Shown one piece after another: positions 1-9,039 of a stretch of 64,000 nt of DNA; position 1 is the stretch's first letter; the number at the start of each line of letters is the position of its first letter. A program made the translations under genes and the position numbers. Under the pieces are notes generated by a model that had not been told where the DNA came from, did no database searches, and worked only from the letters and a program-made list of their open reading frames with translations. The stretch comes from JAFGVL01 sp963663245 (GTDB taxonomy: Bacteria; Bacteroidota; Bacteroidia; Bacteroidales; Paludibacteraceae), in the NCBI GenBank assembly GCA_963663245.1, contig OY760143.1:1488001-1552000 (forward strand), read 5' to 3'.

Positions 1-1
1 T

Positions 2-484
2 ATAGCAGATGACATAGAAAGTGTTGTGAAAATCTCTAATGTAGTTACTAACTGGAAACCTAACAGGATTTATGTTGATTATTCAGATAAATATAAATCT
101 GCTGATGCAAGGTGTTTCTATGCTTGTAAAGAATTTCTTAAATATTTTGTAAGCCAAGAAAACTCGGTGAATGATAATAATAAGTTTTATTTTGAACATT
201 TATTCTATCAAGTTCTATTTGACAGCTCTAGGTATGAAAACAGTCGGTTTTATATTACGACATCATTCGTATATATGGGTGATTTAATTAGTGGCATATC
301 GGGTACTTTAGGCTCCTCTTTTTTTTCTCGTAAATATTCATCTACAGAAAAGCTTAGACTATTGAAGAATTATTGTAAAACTGAAATCCAAAGGGAAACC
401 AATCTTTGTGGATTAATATGGAAAAAAACAATATTTTATATATTGCGAATACTGAATTTCTATAAAAGTCAATCTAGAAAATAA
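2..484 (+). CDS. Unidentified protein of polysaccharide locus, 5' end outside window
   Basis: The reading frame is open to the left edge, so this is the C-terminal part (about 160 residues) of a longer protein. An in-frame GTG at 26 exists, but the frame continues upstream of it without a stop, so I do not take it as the start. The stretch is rich in aromatic and charged residues and ends in a basic tail (FYKSQSRK). I see no catalytic motif I can name with confidence. Its stop overlaps the next start by one base (TAATG), so it is co-transcribed with a GT2 gene and very probably belongs to polysaccharide synthesis, perhaps as a glycosyltransferase. That role is inferred from context only. Confidence 0.6.
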   Translation: MADDIESVVKISNVVTNWKPNRIYVDYSDKYKSADARCFYACKEFLKYFVSQENSVNDNNKFYFEHLFYQVLFDSSRYENSRFYITTSFVYMGDLISGISGTLGSSFFSRKYSSTEKLRLLKNYCKTEIQRETNLCGLIWKKTIFYILRILNFYKSQSRK

Positions 485-1458
485 TGAAATCCTTTGATAA
501 GCCACTAGTTTCATTTTGCATTGTTACCTGGAATACATCTAAGTATATCTTAGAGACTCTTGAATGTGCAAAAAATCAGACATATCAAAATATTGAATTG
601 ATAGTGTCAGATGATTGTTCAAGTGATAACACTGTTGAACTTGTAGAGAAGTGGATTAAAGAAAACGGAGATAGGTTTAATAGAACAGAAATAATTACTG
701 TATCTAATAATAGTGGAGCTGCTGCAAATAGAAATCGTGCAGAGATTGCTGCAAAAGGTGAATATTTAAAATTATTAGATGGAGACGATTTAGTTGATGA
801 TACATTCATTGAGAAAGGAGTAAATGCTTTTTTAGCTAATCCTGAATATTCTTTTTTATATACGAATACATATTCTTATGTGGAAAATGAAGATAAATCA
901 TATGAAGAAAATACATCTGCCTATAAAAGTGGCTATTTGTTTAAAGAATTATTCATGGTCGATTTTTGGATAAAAACTACTGGATGGATGTTCAAGAAAG
1001 AAGTAGCAACAACAACTAAGTTTAATGAAAAAATGATGATTTCTGAAGATTATTTACGAACACTTCATATTGCTAAAGAGTATAAAATATTCTATTTAGA
1101 TGAATATTTAGCTTATTATAGAAGGCATGATGGAAATATAAAAAAAGAGAATAATAAATGGATAAAAAAAGGTTTGTTTAAGTATTTTGAAAGTCAAATG
1201 ACTGCGATAGATTTCTTTAAGGATTATGAATTATACAATGAACGCAGAGAAAGTATCTTAAATTATCTTGTTGAAGAAGCTAAAGCTTATAAACTAAGCT
1301 ATCTTTTAAAAATGTATATGAAGTATTATAGACTATCCTACTTAGCTATATATATTAAAGAGCTTAAACAAAAAGTCAAAGGAAATATTAAGAAACTAAC
1401 TATCTTCAAACTAATTAGGCAGTCATTATTCGTGAGAAAACTTAAAGGTGAAAAATAA
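484..1458 (+). CDS. GT2 family glycosyltransferase
   Basis: This 324-residue protein has an inverting GT-A fold. The N-terminus (PLVSFCIVTWNTSKYI) is the usual first beta strand, DDCSSDNT near residue 45 is the nucleotide-binding loop, and D99-G-D-D102 supplies the DxD metal/nucleotide-sugar motif. A SEDY motif further on fits the catalytic-base region of this family. The C-terminal 100 residues are basic and helical, suggesting membrane association on the cytoplasmic face. It probably transfers one sugar from a nucleotide donor to the lipid-linked repeat unit. Donor and linkage cannot be read from sequence. It overlaps the preceding stop by one base and lies three bases before the next gene, so it is inside one operon. 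Confidence 0.88.
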   Translation: MKSFDKPLVSFCIVTWNTSKYILETLECAKNQTYQNIELIVSDDCSSDNTVELVEKWIKENGDRFNRTEIITVSNNSGAAANRNRAEIAAKGEYLKLLDGDDLVDDTFIEKGVNAFLANPEYSFLYTNTYSYVENEDKSYEENTSAYKSGYLFKELFMVDFWIKTTGWMFKKEVATTTKFNEKMMISEDYLRTLHIAKEYKIFYLDEYLAYYRRHDGNIKKENNKWIKKGLFKYFESQMTAIDFFKDYELYNERRESILNYLVEEAKAYKLSYLLKMYMKYYRLSYLAIYIKELKQKVKGNIKKLTIFKLIRQSLFVRKLKGEK

Positions 1459-1461
1459 TAT

Positions 1462-2277
1462 ATGAAACTAATACTTTACCCCATAGGAGGTTTGGCTAAT
1501 CGTATGCGTGCTATTGATTCTGCAAAGAATTTACTAAGAACTAATAGTAAGTTAAAAGTATGGTGGGTGAAGGATGTAGGATTAAATGCTAATTTTTCTT
1601 CTATTTTTGATGAACAGGATGAGATTTGGGATAGAGATTTACCAAGATGTGTGAAAAAATTCCTGAAATTGTATGATGAAAAGCATAAACTAGTACTATT
1701 GCTTCTTATTCTTCTTGAAAAGCTATACCTATTCTTGTTCTTAGACGAATATACTTGTTTAGATAAAAAGAAGATTACCAAGGCTCATCAATATTTATTT
1801 TGTTTTATCAGAACCTGGGAGGCTTTTTATCCACAAAATAGTTTCCGAAAAGACTTATTTCATATAAAAGATAAAAAAACACTTAATAAGGAGTTAACTA
1901 AAATAAACACAAACACAATAGGCGTACATATTAGACGAACAGATAATGAATGGGCTATAAAAAATAGTCCTTTGCATTTGTTTGAAAAAAGAATGCAAGA
2001 GGAGTTAAAGAAAAATCCTCAAACGAACTTTTATTTATGTTCGGATGATGAAGCTACTAAGAAAAAATTTACAAATGAAGTTTGGAGAGATTGTGTTAGT
2101 TTTCCAGAAGGGAGAATAACTAGAGACTCAAAAGAAGGCGTTCAGCAGGCTGCAATTGAAATGTATACACTTTCCCAAACAACAAAAATATTAGGTTCTT
2201 ACTGGAGCTCTTTTGGTGAAATCGCTGCTAAGCTTGGAGATATAGATATTGAAATATGTGCCAACTCTCATTCATAA
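1462..2277 (+). CDS. Fucosyltransferase-like glycosyltransferase (GT11/NodZ-type superfamily)
   Basis: This 271-residue protein opens with YPIGGLANRMRAIDSAK, the G-G-L-x-N-R-M signature of the alpha-fucosyltransferase superfamily (GT11, GT23, NodZ). It carries a HIRRTDN motif near residue 155; in characterised relatives the H-x-R-x-x-D residues contact the GDP-sugar. A third conserved block (LGSYWSSFGEIAAKLG) matches the S-x-F-x-x-x-A block near the C-terminus. The family normally uses GDP-fucose or a related GDP-sugar, but no GDP-fucose synthesis genes are visible here, so the donor is uncertain. It sits three bases after a GT2 gene; 45 bases separate it from the MBOAT gene. Confidence 0.75.
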   Translation: MKLILYPIGGLANRMRAIDSAKNLLRTNSKLKVWWVKDVGLNANFSSIFDEQDEIWDRDLPRCVKKFLKLYDEKHKLVLLLLILLEKLYLFLFLDEYTCLDKKKITKAHQYLFCFIRTWEAFYPQNSFRKDLFHIKDKKTLNKELTKINTNTIGVHIRRTDNEWAIKNSPLHLFEKRMQEELKKNPQTNFYLCSDDEATKKKFTNEVWRDCVSFPEGRITRDSKEGVQQAAIEMYTLSQTTKILGSYWSSFGEIAAKLGDIDIEICANSHS

Positions 2278-2322
2278 TTATACAATAGGTAAGAATAATC
2301 TAACAAGATATTATAATTCAAT

Positions 2323-3765
2323 ATGTTTTTTAACTCCATAGAATTTGCAATTTACTTGCCAATCGTTTTTATACTTTATTGGTTTGTATTTAATCGCAAC
2401 CATTTATTGCAGAATGCTTTTATTGTATTAGCTAGCTATACTTTTTATGCTTTTTGGGATTGGCGATTCCTATTACTCATGGCTTTTACGACAGTCTGTA
2501 GTTATTACAGTGGACTTTATATACAAAAGTCTTCTGACAAGCCTAAAAAAGCTAAAATAATTTCAATAATGAATATTGTTGTTAACCTATCAATTTTAGG
2601 TGTTTTTAAGTATTATAATTTTTTCATTGATAATTTTATAGGTATTTTTCATCTGTTTGGAAAGGAACTTTCTCTTCATTCCTTGCAAATAATACTTCCA
2701 GTTGGAATTAGCTTTTATACTTTTCAAGCATTAAGCTATTCTATTGATATATATAGACATAAGATTAAACCAACCAATAATTTAGTTTCATATTTTGCAT
2801 ATGTAAGTTTCTTCCCACAATTAGTTGCAGGTCCAATAGAAAGGGCCACTAATTTACTTCCTCAATTTTCTAAAGCAAGAAAATTTGAATATGATAAAGC
2901 TATTGACGGAATGCGTCAAATTCTTTGGGGTTTATTTAAAAAAGTAGTAATTGCAGATAATTGTGCCATTTATGTAAATCAAGTTTTTGAGAATTATACA
3001 GACTTCTCTGGGAGTACCTTACTTATTGCTGCAGTGTTTTTTGCTTTTCAGATATATGGAGATTTCTCAGGATATTCAGATATTGCTATAGGAACGGCGC
3101 GTTTGTTTGGAATTAACTTGATGCGTAATTTTAATTATCCTTATTTTTCAAGAGATATAGCTGAATTTTGGAGGAAATGGCATATCTCATTAAGCACTTG
3201 GTTTAGAGACTATGTGTACATTCCTTTGGGAGGAAGTAAGGTGTCTAAGATTAACATTGTTCGGAATACCTTAATAATTTTTATTGTTAGTGGTTTTTGG
3301 CATGGTGCAAATTGGACATTCATTGTCTGGGGTTTTTTAAATGCTTTATATTTTATGCCTTTAATTCTATTCAAGACGAATAGAAATAATATCGAAATCG
3401 TTGCTAAGGGACAGATGCTCCCAAATATTAAGGATGTTTTATCCATTAGTGTAACTTTTTGTTTAACTGTATTTGCTTGGATATTTTTTAGGTCTGATAC
3501 TGTTACATCTGCATTAGGTTTTATTTCTGAAATCTTTTCAGTATCGTTTTTTACTTTACCTTCAGTCTCAGGCTCACTTAGTCTTAAAATATTATTAATT
3601 ATTTTCATTTTAATTGAATGGTTTGGAAGAGAAAAGCAATATGCTATTGCTAATCTTGAACATAAATGGTCTAAACCATGGAGATGGGTATTCTATATAG
3701 TAATTACTTTTAGTGTTTTTTATTTTACGGCAGGTCAACAACAGTTTATATATTTTCAATTTTAG
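2323..3765 (+). CDS. MBOAT family O-acyltransferase (AlgI-like)
   Basis: This 480-residue polytopic membrane protein has about ten hydrophobic segments. The conserved MBOAT features are present: WRKWHISLSTWFRDYVYIPL with H287, and SGFWHGANWTF with H327, the likely active-site histidine. The order and spacing match AlgI/DltB/PatA-type proteins, which pass acetyl groups from a cytoplasmic donor across the membrane to a periplasmic acceptor enzyme. Just one base after its stop comes an anchored SGNH-like protein, the usual periplasmic partner. Together they probably O-acetylate the polysaccharide in the periplasm. The length is normal for the family. The acyl group and acceptor sugar are inferred. 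Confidence 0.92.
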   Translation: MFFNSIEFAIYLPIVFILYWFVFNRNHLLQNAFIVLASYTFYAFWDWRFLLLMAFTTVCSYYSGLYIQKSSDKPKKAKIISIMNIVVNLSILGVFKYYNFFIDNFIGIFHLFGKELSLHSLQIILPVGISFYTFQALSYSIDIYRHKIKPTNNLVSYFAYVSFFPQLVAGPIERATNLLPQFSKARKFEYDKAIDGMRQILWGLFKKVVIADNCAIYVNQVFENYTDFSGSTLLIAAVFFAFQIYGDFSGYSDIAIGTARLFGINLMRNFNYPYFSRDIAEFWRKWHISLSTWFRDYVYIPLGGSKVSKINIVRNTLIIFIVSGFWHGANWTFIVWGFLNALYFMPLILFKTNRNNIEIVAKGQMLPNIKDVLSISVTFCLTVFAWIFFRSDTVTSALGFISEIFSVSFFTLPSVSGSLSLKILLIIFILIEWFGREKQYAIANLEHKWSKPWRWVFYIVITFSVFYFTAGQQQFIYFQF

Positions 3766-3766
3766 T

Positions 3767-4762
3767 ATGATGAAAAAATTTATATATTCATTTCTCACTT
3801 TCTTTATTCTATTTGCTGTGTTTTTTTTACTCATATCATTTTATGTGAAAAAAGATTATATAGAAAATGATTATTTGTCTGCGATCACATTTAAACATAA
3901 TAGAGTTGATCAACTAAATGGGCCAAAAATACTTTTTGCAGGTGGCTCAAACTTAGCATTTGGATTAAATAGTGAACTTGTTGAAAATGGACTATCTGTG
4001 CCCGTTGTTAACTTAGCATTACATGCAGGTTTAGGTTTGGATTTTATTTTGAATGAATTAGAAGGTACAATTGAAAAACAAGATATCGTTTTCTTATCAA
4101 TTGAATATTTTTTAGATGTTGAAGGAGATCCTGAATTGAAAAGAATTTCTAGTAGCTATTTTAAAGAAGCAAGAAAGTATTTTGAAGATGAACAATTTAA
4201 TTCCATTGAGTATTGGTTTAATTATTCAAAACATAGTTTTTTTAGATATATTGATGCTACGCGAGCAAATATAAAAACACATAAGTTCTTTGCAGATTCA
4301 CTTCAGAAATTAGAATTACATAATGAAATATACTCTAAAAGTGGTTTTAATAAGTATGGTGATGTTATTTCTCATTTAGGTAAAACACCGCCTAAGCAAT
4401 TAAAGGGCCAAAAGCATTTAGAATACACTTACTGGAAAGGTATTGATAGATTAAATAAGTTTCATAAATTTGCTCAGCAAAAAGAAGTTGCAGTGTTCTT
4501 TTTCTATCCAAATTATTGTGAAAGTGAATATATTCGAAATAGAAAAGTTATAAATAAATTATCCTTAGATCTATCAAAGGATTTAGATATAGAAATTTTA
4601 AATACACCAAGAGATTTTGTTTTGCCTGACAGTTTGTTCTTTGACACTGTTTATCACCCTTGGAAGACGGGGCGTGAAGTAGAGACAAAAAAGTTAATTG
4701 AGATTATAAAAGAGAACACAAATGCTTTACATTCGATTAATCAAATAAAATCAAAAAAATAA
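3767..4762 (+). CDS. Membrane-anchored SGNH-like protein, probable O-acyltransferase partner of MBOAT
   Basis: I place the start at the ATG at 3767, one base after the MBOAT stop. An upstream in-frame ATG at 3713 would overlap that gene by 53 bases and spoil the N-terminus. The 331-residue protein begins with a cytoplasmic MMKK, one transmembrane helix (about residues 5-27), and then a periplasmic domain. G59-G-S61-N62 fits the block I serine of SGNH esterases, and D293 with H297 near the C-terminus fits the Asp/His pair. This is the layout of AlgX/AlgJ-type acetyl acceptors. It should receive an acyl group from the MBOAT protein and place it on the glycan. Similarity outside the motifs is weak, so the family call is tentative. 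Confidence 0.7.
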   Translation: MMKKFIYSFLTFFILFAVFFLLISFYVKKDYIENDYLSAITFKHNRVDQLNGPKILFAGGSNLAFGLNSELVENGLSVPVVNLALHAGLGLDFILNELEGTIEKQDIVFLSIEYFLDVEGDPELKRISSSYFKEARKYFEDEQFNSIEYWFNYSKHSFFRYIDATRANIKTHKFFADSLQKLELHNEIYSKSGFNKYGDVISHLGKTPPKQLKGQKHLEYTYWKGIDRLNKFHKFAQQKEVAVFFFYPNYCESEYIRNRKVINKLSLDLSKDLDIEILNTPRDFVLPDSLFFDTVYHPWKTGREVETKKLIEIIKENTNALHSINQIKSKK

Positions 4763-4781
4763 TTGAATATATAGTTGCACT

Positions 4782-5684
4782 ATGTATAAATATTCTATCA
4801 TAATCCCTCACAAAAACACACCTACTCTTTTGCAAAGATGCTTGGATAGTATTCCTGTGCGTGAAGATGTACAGCTGATTATTGTAGATGATAATAGTGA
4901 TACAGATAAAGTTCAGTTTCCCAATTTTCCTGGGAAGAATAGAGCTAATACAACAATAATTTTTTCTAAAGGAGAACAAGGTAAGGGACCAGGTTTTGCG
5001 AGAAATCTAGGCTTGATAGAAGCGAAAGGGAAGTGGATAATCTTTGCGGATGCTGATGATTATTTTAATGCTGGTTTTGAACAGTTACTAGATCAATACA
5101 AGGAGGCAGAACAAGAGATTATATTTTTTAAATGCTCTGCTCAAGATGAAAGTGGTGTTTTGAAGAATGAATATCCTTTAGTGAATCAAGCAATTGATAA
5201 GGCTAGAAGAGAAAAGGATGGAGCATCTATTGTCTATGGAGTTCCTCTTCCTTGGGGGAAATTTATTAAGCGTAACTTTGTAGAAAAGAACAATATTAAA
5301 TTTCAAGAAATTGTAGGAGGTGATGATATTCTTTTTTCTATGCAAATGGCAGTGCTTTTAAAACACTTTGCTTTGGAGGAAGAACGACTTTATTGTGTGG
5401 TAGATAGACCTGGTTCATTAACTAGGAAGACTAATTGGAAAGGTTTTTATTCTTATGCTAAAGCATGTATACATGCTTATATATTATTATTGAACGTACA
5501 GAAACAAGAACTAGCTGCACATTGGTTAGTAGCTTGGTGGGGGTTCCTATGGACAGAGAATAAATACAAGGCGATTCAATTATTGCCAAGAATCTTTATA
5601 TATTTGAGCTGGAAAGACGCTAAAAAGGTATTTCTAAAGGGTATGAAAACAGGAGCCTGGAATTGGAAAAATAATGAGGTATGA
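4782..5684 (+). CDS. GT2 family glycosyltransferase
   Basis: This 300-residue protein starts YKYSIIIPHKNTPTLLQRCL, the typical first strand of a GT2 enzyme. It has DDNSDTD in the nucleotide-binding loop and a DxD-type motif D90-A-D-D93. A GGDD motif in the middle (IVGGDDILFS) fits the region that provides the catalytic acid/base. It should add one residue to the lipid-linked repeat unit at the inner face of the membrane. Its stop overlaps the start of the methyltransferase gene by four bases (ATGA), showing translational coupling. Donor and acceptor are unknown. Confidence 0.88.
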   Translation: MYKYSIIIPHKNTPTLLQRCLDSIPVREDVQLIIVDDNSDTDKVQFPNFPGKNRANTTIIFSKGEQGKGPGFARNLGLIEAKGKWIIFADADDYFNAGFEQLLDQYKEAEQEIIFFKCSAQDESGVLKNEYPLVNQAIDKARREKDGASIVYGVPLPWGKFIKRNFVEKNNIKFQEIVGGDDILFSMQMAVLLKHFALEEERLYCVVDRPGSLTRKTNWKGFYSYAKACIHAYILLLNVQKQELAAHWLVAWWGFLWTENKYKAIQLLPRIFIYLSWKDAKKVFLKGMKTGAWNWKNNEV

Positions 5685-6622
5685 TGAAATCAACAAAAGA
5701 GCATAAAGAAGAAGTTTATAAAAAACAATCAGAAATATTTAGCGATTCTTCAGAAGAATATCAGAAATTAACGGAAACATGGTTTGATGAAAGCACTGCT
5801 GATTACTGGATGCATAATCGTATGTATGAAGCAGTAGATTGTATTAAAGACTTAAATAGCTCCTGGTTAACTGTAGGAGATGGACGTTGGGGCCTAGATG
5901 CAATTCGTATTAAAAAACGTGGCTTTCAGAAAGTCCTACCTACTGATATTTGTGAGACCTTATTAAAAGCATCAAAAGAAAGAGGCTTAATCAATGAATA
6001 CCAAATTGAAAATGCTGAGAATCTATCCTTAAAGGACAATTCCACCGATTATGTATTCTGTAAAGAATCCTATCATCATTTTCCACGCCCGCATATTGCA
6101 TTATACGAAATATTGAGGGTTGCCAATAAGGCTGTTTTCCTATCTGAGCCGAATGATGATCCTTTGGTTTCAACTGTTAGTTTTAAAAAGTATTTGATTT
6201 ATAAATTAAAAGCTTTTTTAGCAAAAAAAGGATTTGGAAAAGCTCCAAAATTTTATGGAAAGAATGTTTTTCCGAATTATCAATATGAAGATAGTGGTAA
6301 TTATATTTTTTCTATATCAATAAGAGAGGTACAAAAAATTGCACAAGGAATAAACTTACCTCAGATTGCATATAAAGGCTATAATAGTCATTATATTAAG
6401 GGCTGTGAGTTTGAACCGGCAGACACGAATAAATCACAAATCTTTAAAGATATGGTAAATACCATTAATAATCAAAACAAAAAATGTGAGTTAGGCACAT
6501 TGTCATACAGTGGAATTATGCTTGGAATCTTTAAAGAAGAAATGGATAAAGAGACAAGAGTTGAATTTGAAAATAGGGGATGGACTGTAATAGATTTGCC
6601 TTATAATCCTTATATAGATTAA
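5681..6622 (+). CDS. Class I SAM-dependent methyltransferase
   Basis: This 313-residue protein contains the Rossmann-type methyltransferase core. The motif I region is LTVGDGRWGLDAIRI, followed by LPTDICETLL (acidic residue for SAM ribose), AENLSLKDNSTDYVFC, and an ESYHHFPRP motif IV-like segment. The N-terminal 60 residues and C-terminal 120 residues are extra and may recognise the acceptor. In this position it most likely methylates a sugar or an amino group of the repeat unit. The motif I glycine pattern is looser than in the strict family (GDGRWG). Two adjacent ATGs (5681 and 5684) are possible starts. The next gene starts on its last base (TAATG). Confidence 0.75.
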   Translation: MMKSTKEHKEEVYKKQSEIFSDSSEEYQKLTETWFDESTADYWMHNRMYEAVDCIKDLNSSWLTVGDGRWGLDAIRIKKRGFQKVLPTDICETLLKASKERGLINEYQIENAENLSLKDNSTDYVFCKESYHHFPRPHIALYEILRVANKAVFLSEPNDDPLVSTVSFKKYLIYKLKAFLAKKGFGKAPKFYGKNVFPNYQYEDSGNYIFSISIREVQKIAQGINLPQIAYKGYNSHYIKGCEFEPADTNKSQIFKDMVNTINNQNKKCELGTLSYSGIMLGIFKEEMDKETRVEFENRGWTVIDLPYNPYID

Positions 6623-7557
6623 TGAAAGTCCCCATTTTATTTATAATATTTAATCGTTTAGACACTGCTCAGAAGGTGTTTGAGGAAATACGTAAGTATC
6701 GCCCTTCGCATTTGTATTTAGCGTCTGATGGACCAAGAGATAAAGGTGCTGAAAAAGAAGTTTGCGAGAATATACGTTCATGGGTATTGGATAATATTGA
6801 TTGGGAATGCGACCTGAAGACCTTATTTCAGGATGATAATTTAGGTTGTGGTAGAGGTCCTTCTACAGCAATTACATGGTTCTTTGAACATGTAGAAGAG
6901 GGAATAATTTTAGAAGATGATTGTGTGGCACATCCTGATTTTTTTATTTATTGTGAGGAACTTCTAGATTTTTATAGAAATGATGAACGAATATCTATAA
7001 TATCTGGTTGTAATTTTGACTTAAAAAAAGAATTTCTTAGAAAAGAAAGCTATTTTTACTCAGTATTTCCATATACATGGGGATGGGCTACCTGGAAAAG
7101 AAACTGGAATGATTATGACTATACAATTTCTGAGTGGAAAAAAATAAATCAAAAGGATTTATTGCTGTATCTTTTTAAAGAAAAACAATATCACTTAACA
7201 TGGAAATTGCTATTTGATAAAATAAGTAAAAACCCTCCCAAAGATATTTGGGACTATCAGTTTTTTTATCGTTGTTTTATTAAAAAACAATTATCGATTC
7301 TTCCAACAGTAAATTTAATATCCAATATCGGTTTTGGAGATATGGCTACGCATGATTTTTCTCATGATAACTTAAAGGTAAATATCGAATTAGAAGCTAT
7401 GAAATTCCCTATTAAACACCCATCTGAAATAATAAGAAACCATCAATATGATATTTTCTTACAAGAGTTAAATTATGGTGTAATAGAACAGGTTCCATTT
7501 CAAAAAAAGATAAAACGTTTCATTAGAAAACAAATAAAATCTGTTTTAAAAAAATGA
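6622..7557 (+). CDS. GNT-I-like / HlpA-type glycosyltransferase, copy 1 of duplicated cassette
   Basis: This 311-residue protein starts with VPILFIIFNRLDTAQKVFEE, then LYLASDGPRDK and GIILEDDCVAHPDFF. The EDD motif is the DxD equivalent of GNT-I-like transferases, and YTWGWATWKRNW is a second conserved block. Such proteins are often annotated as 'hemolytic protein HlpA-like' in bacterial databases, but they are GT-A glycosyltransferases. It heads a three-gene cassette (this gene, a CatB-type acetyltransferase and a GT2) that recurs at 10824-13216. The gap to the acetyltransferase gene is one base. Sugar specificity is unknown. Confidence 0.78.
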   Translation: MKVPILFIIFNRLDTAQKVFEEIRKYRPSHLYLASDGPRDKGAEKEVCENIRSWVLDNIDWECDLKTLFQDDNLGCGRGPSTAITWFFEHVEEGIILEDDCVAHPDFFIYCEELLDFYRNDERISIISGCNFDLKKEFLRKESYFYSVFPYTWGWATWKRNWNDYDYTISEWKKINQKDLLLYLFKEKQYHLTWKLLFDKISKNPPKDIWDYQFFYRCFIKKQLSILPTVNLISNIGFGDMATHDFSHDNLKVNIELEAMKFPIKHPSEIIRNHQYDIFLQELNYGVIEQVPFQKKIKRFIRKQIKSVLKK

Positions 7558-7558
7558 T

Positions 7559-8215
7559 ATGCTAGTACTACTTCAGAAAATATTAATTAAGATTTTTCCT
7601 GCACTTTTTCAATTAAAGAGTAAGGATTATGATTTTACTAAATTGCGATCAAGCAGAGAAAATGTGAACTTCGGAAAATATGTTGTTGTTAGGCCTGTTT
7701 CAATTTTGTCTAATGTTGAGATTGGAGATTATTCCTATATTAGTGATAATTCTACTGTCTCTTATACTACTATCGGGAAGTTTTGTTCAATTGGACCAAA
7801 TTTTCTAAGTGGTTGGGGAATACATCCAATAAATGGAATCAGTACTGCACCTATGTTTTATTCATTAAACAATAAACCAAATGGAATAACACTTTCTTCA
7901 ATAGATAAAATTGAAGAACGTAAAAAGATTATAATTGGCAATGATGTTTTTATAGGAGCTAATGTTACAGTACTAGATGGTGTTAAAATAGGGGATGGTG
8001 CTATCATAGGCTCAGGTGCTATAGTAAGTAAAGATATCCCAGCATATGCTATTGCAGTTGGTTCTCCAATAGAAATAAAGCGTTATAGGTTCACCGAAGA
8101 GCAAATAGAAAAGCTAAAAAGAATTGAATGGTGGCACTTTTCTGAAGATAAACTAAAAAATGTAGAAGAATTATTTTTTGATATTAATAAATTTATTGAA
8201 ATACATTTAAAGTAG
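7559..8215 (+). CDS. CatB-related O-acetyltransferase (left-handed beta-helix), copy 1
   Basis: This 218-residue hexapeptide-repeat protein shows the left-handed beta-helix pattern in two parts. The first runs from VEIGDYSYISDNSTV to IGKFCSIGPNF, and the second from IIIGNDVFIGANVTVLDGV to AIIGSGAIVSKDIPAYAIAVG. Between them is a loop with GIHPIN; its histidine matches the catalytic base of xenobiotic/sugar acetyltransferases (CatB, VatD). It uses acetyl-CoA in the cytoplasm, probably to O-acetylate a sugar of the repeat unit. It is strongly similar to the product of 11754-12395. The next gene starts on the base after its stop. Confidence 0.85.
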   Translation: MLVLLQKILIKIFPALFQLKSKDYDFTKLRSSRENVNFGKYVVVRPVSILSNVEIGDYSYISDNSTVSYTTIGKFCSIGPNFLSGWGIHPINGISTAPMFYSLNNKPNGITLSSIDKIEERKKIIIGNDVFIGANVTVLDGVKIGDGAIIGSGAIVSKDIPAYAIAVGSPIEIKRYRFTEEQIEKLKRIEWWHFSEDKLKNVEELFFDINKFIEIHLK

Positions 8216-9037
8216 ATGAAACTATCAATTATAACTGTAAATCTTAATAATATAGATGGTTTAAAAAAAACTATTTCTAGTATATCTACCCAGAGTTGGA
8301 TTGAGTTTGAGTATATAATTATTGATGGGAATAGTACAGATAAAAGCAAAGGCTATATTAAAGAGTATGCAGAAAATAATACAGATATTAGTATTAAATG
8401 GATAAGTGAAAATGATAATGGCGTATATCATGCAATGAATAAAGGTATTAATCTTTCAAAAGGAGAATATTTATTGTTTTTAAATTCGGGAGATTTTTTA
8501 ATCCATGAGGAGGTACTTAGAAATGTATTTGAAAAACAACTACTTTCTGCTGATATATTATGTGGAAAATGTAATATCTCTGATAAAGGAAAAGTTATTT
8601 GGACTTCAAGTCCTCCAGAAAAAGTAACATTTGGTACACTATACAACGAAGGATTAGCGCATCAAGCTACTTTTATTAAAAAAGTATTATTTGATACATA
8701 TGGTTTATATCGAGAAGATTTTAAATATAACTCTGATATAGACTTTTGGTATAAAACTATTATTTTAAATAATATATCAACTCAAAGACTAGATCTGGTT
8801 ATTTCTGATTATAATTTGGATGGCATTTCTAATAAAGAAAAAGGAAATTTATCATATACAGAAGAGATGAATGAGATTTTAGCACCTTTTAATAGCTTTA
8901 GAGTAGACTATGACCAGTTTAATACAGAGAAGAAGGAAATGTCTGTGTACTATTGGTTAATGCGTCAAAAATGCCTTAATAAGCTGATCTTGTTTTTATA
9001 TTATATTGCTAAAAAATTGAAAGGAAGAAAAAAATAA
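8216..9037 (+). CDS. GT2 family glycosyltransferase (WcaA-like), copy 1
   Basis: This 273-residue protein starts MKLSIITVNLNNIDGLKKTI, and has IIIDGNSTD and GVYHAMNKGI. The N90-S-G-D93 block replaces DxD in this well-known subfamily of capsule GT2 enzymes. AHQATF and a NSDIDFW segment follow, as in family members. It is the third gene of the first cassette and is clearly paralogous to 12401-13216, sharing the start, the GVYHAMNKGI block and the FLNSGD block. It probably adds one sugar in the cytoplasm. Neighbours are directly abutting (0 and 2 bases). Confidence 0.88.
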   Translation: MKLSIITVNLNNIDGLKKTISSISTQSWIEFEYIIIDGNSTDKSKGYIKEYAENNTDISIKWISENDNGVYHAMNKGINLSKGEYLLFLNSGDFLIHEEVLRNVFEKQLLSADILCGKCNISDKGKVIWTSSPPEKVTFGTLYNEGLAHQATFIKKVLFDTYGLYREDFKYNSDIDFWYKTIILNNISTQRLDLVISDYNLDGISNKEKGNLSYTEEMNEILAPFNSFRVDYDQFNTEKKEMSVYYWLMRQKCLNKLILFLYYIAKKLKGRKK

Positions 9038-9039
9038 TT

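Noticed and set aside
3713..3766. Upstream ATG for the SGNH-like protein
   Set aside because: It would overlap the MBOAT gene by 53 bases and put extra residues before the membrane anchor; the ATG at 3767 is one base after the MBOAT stop.
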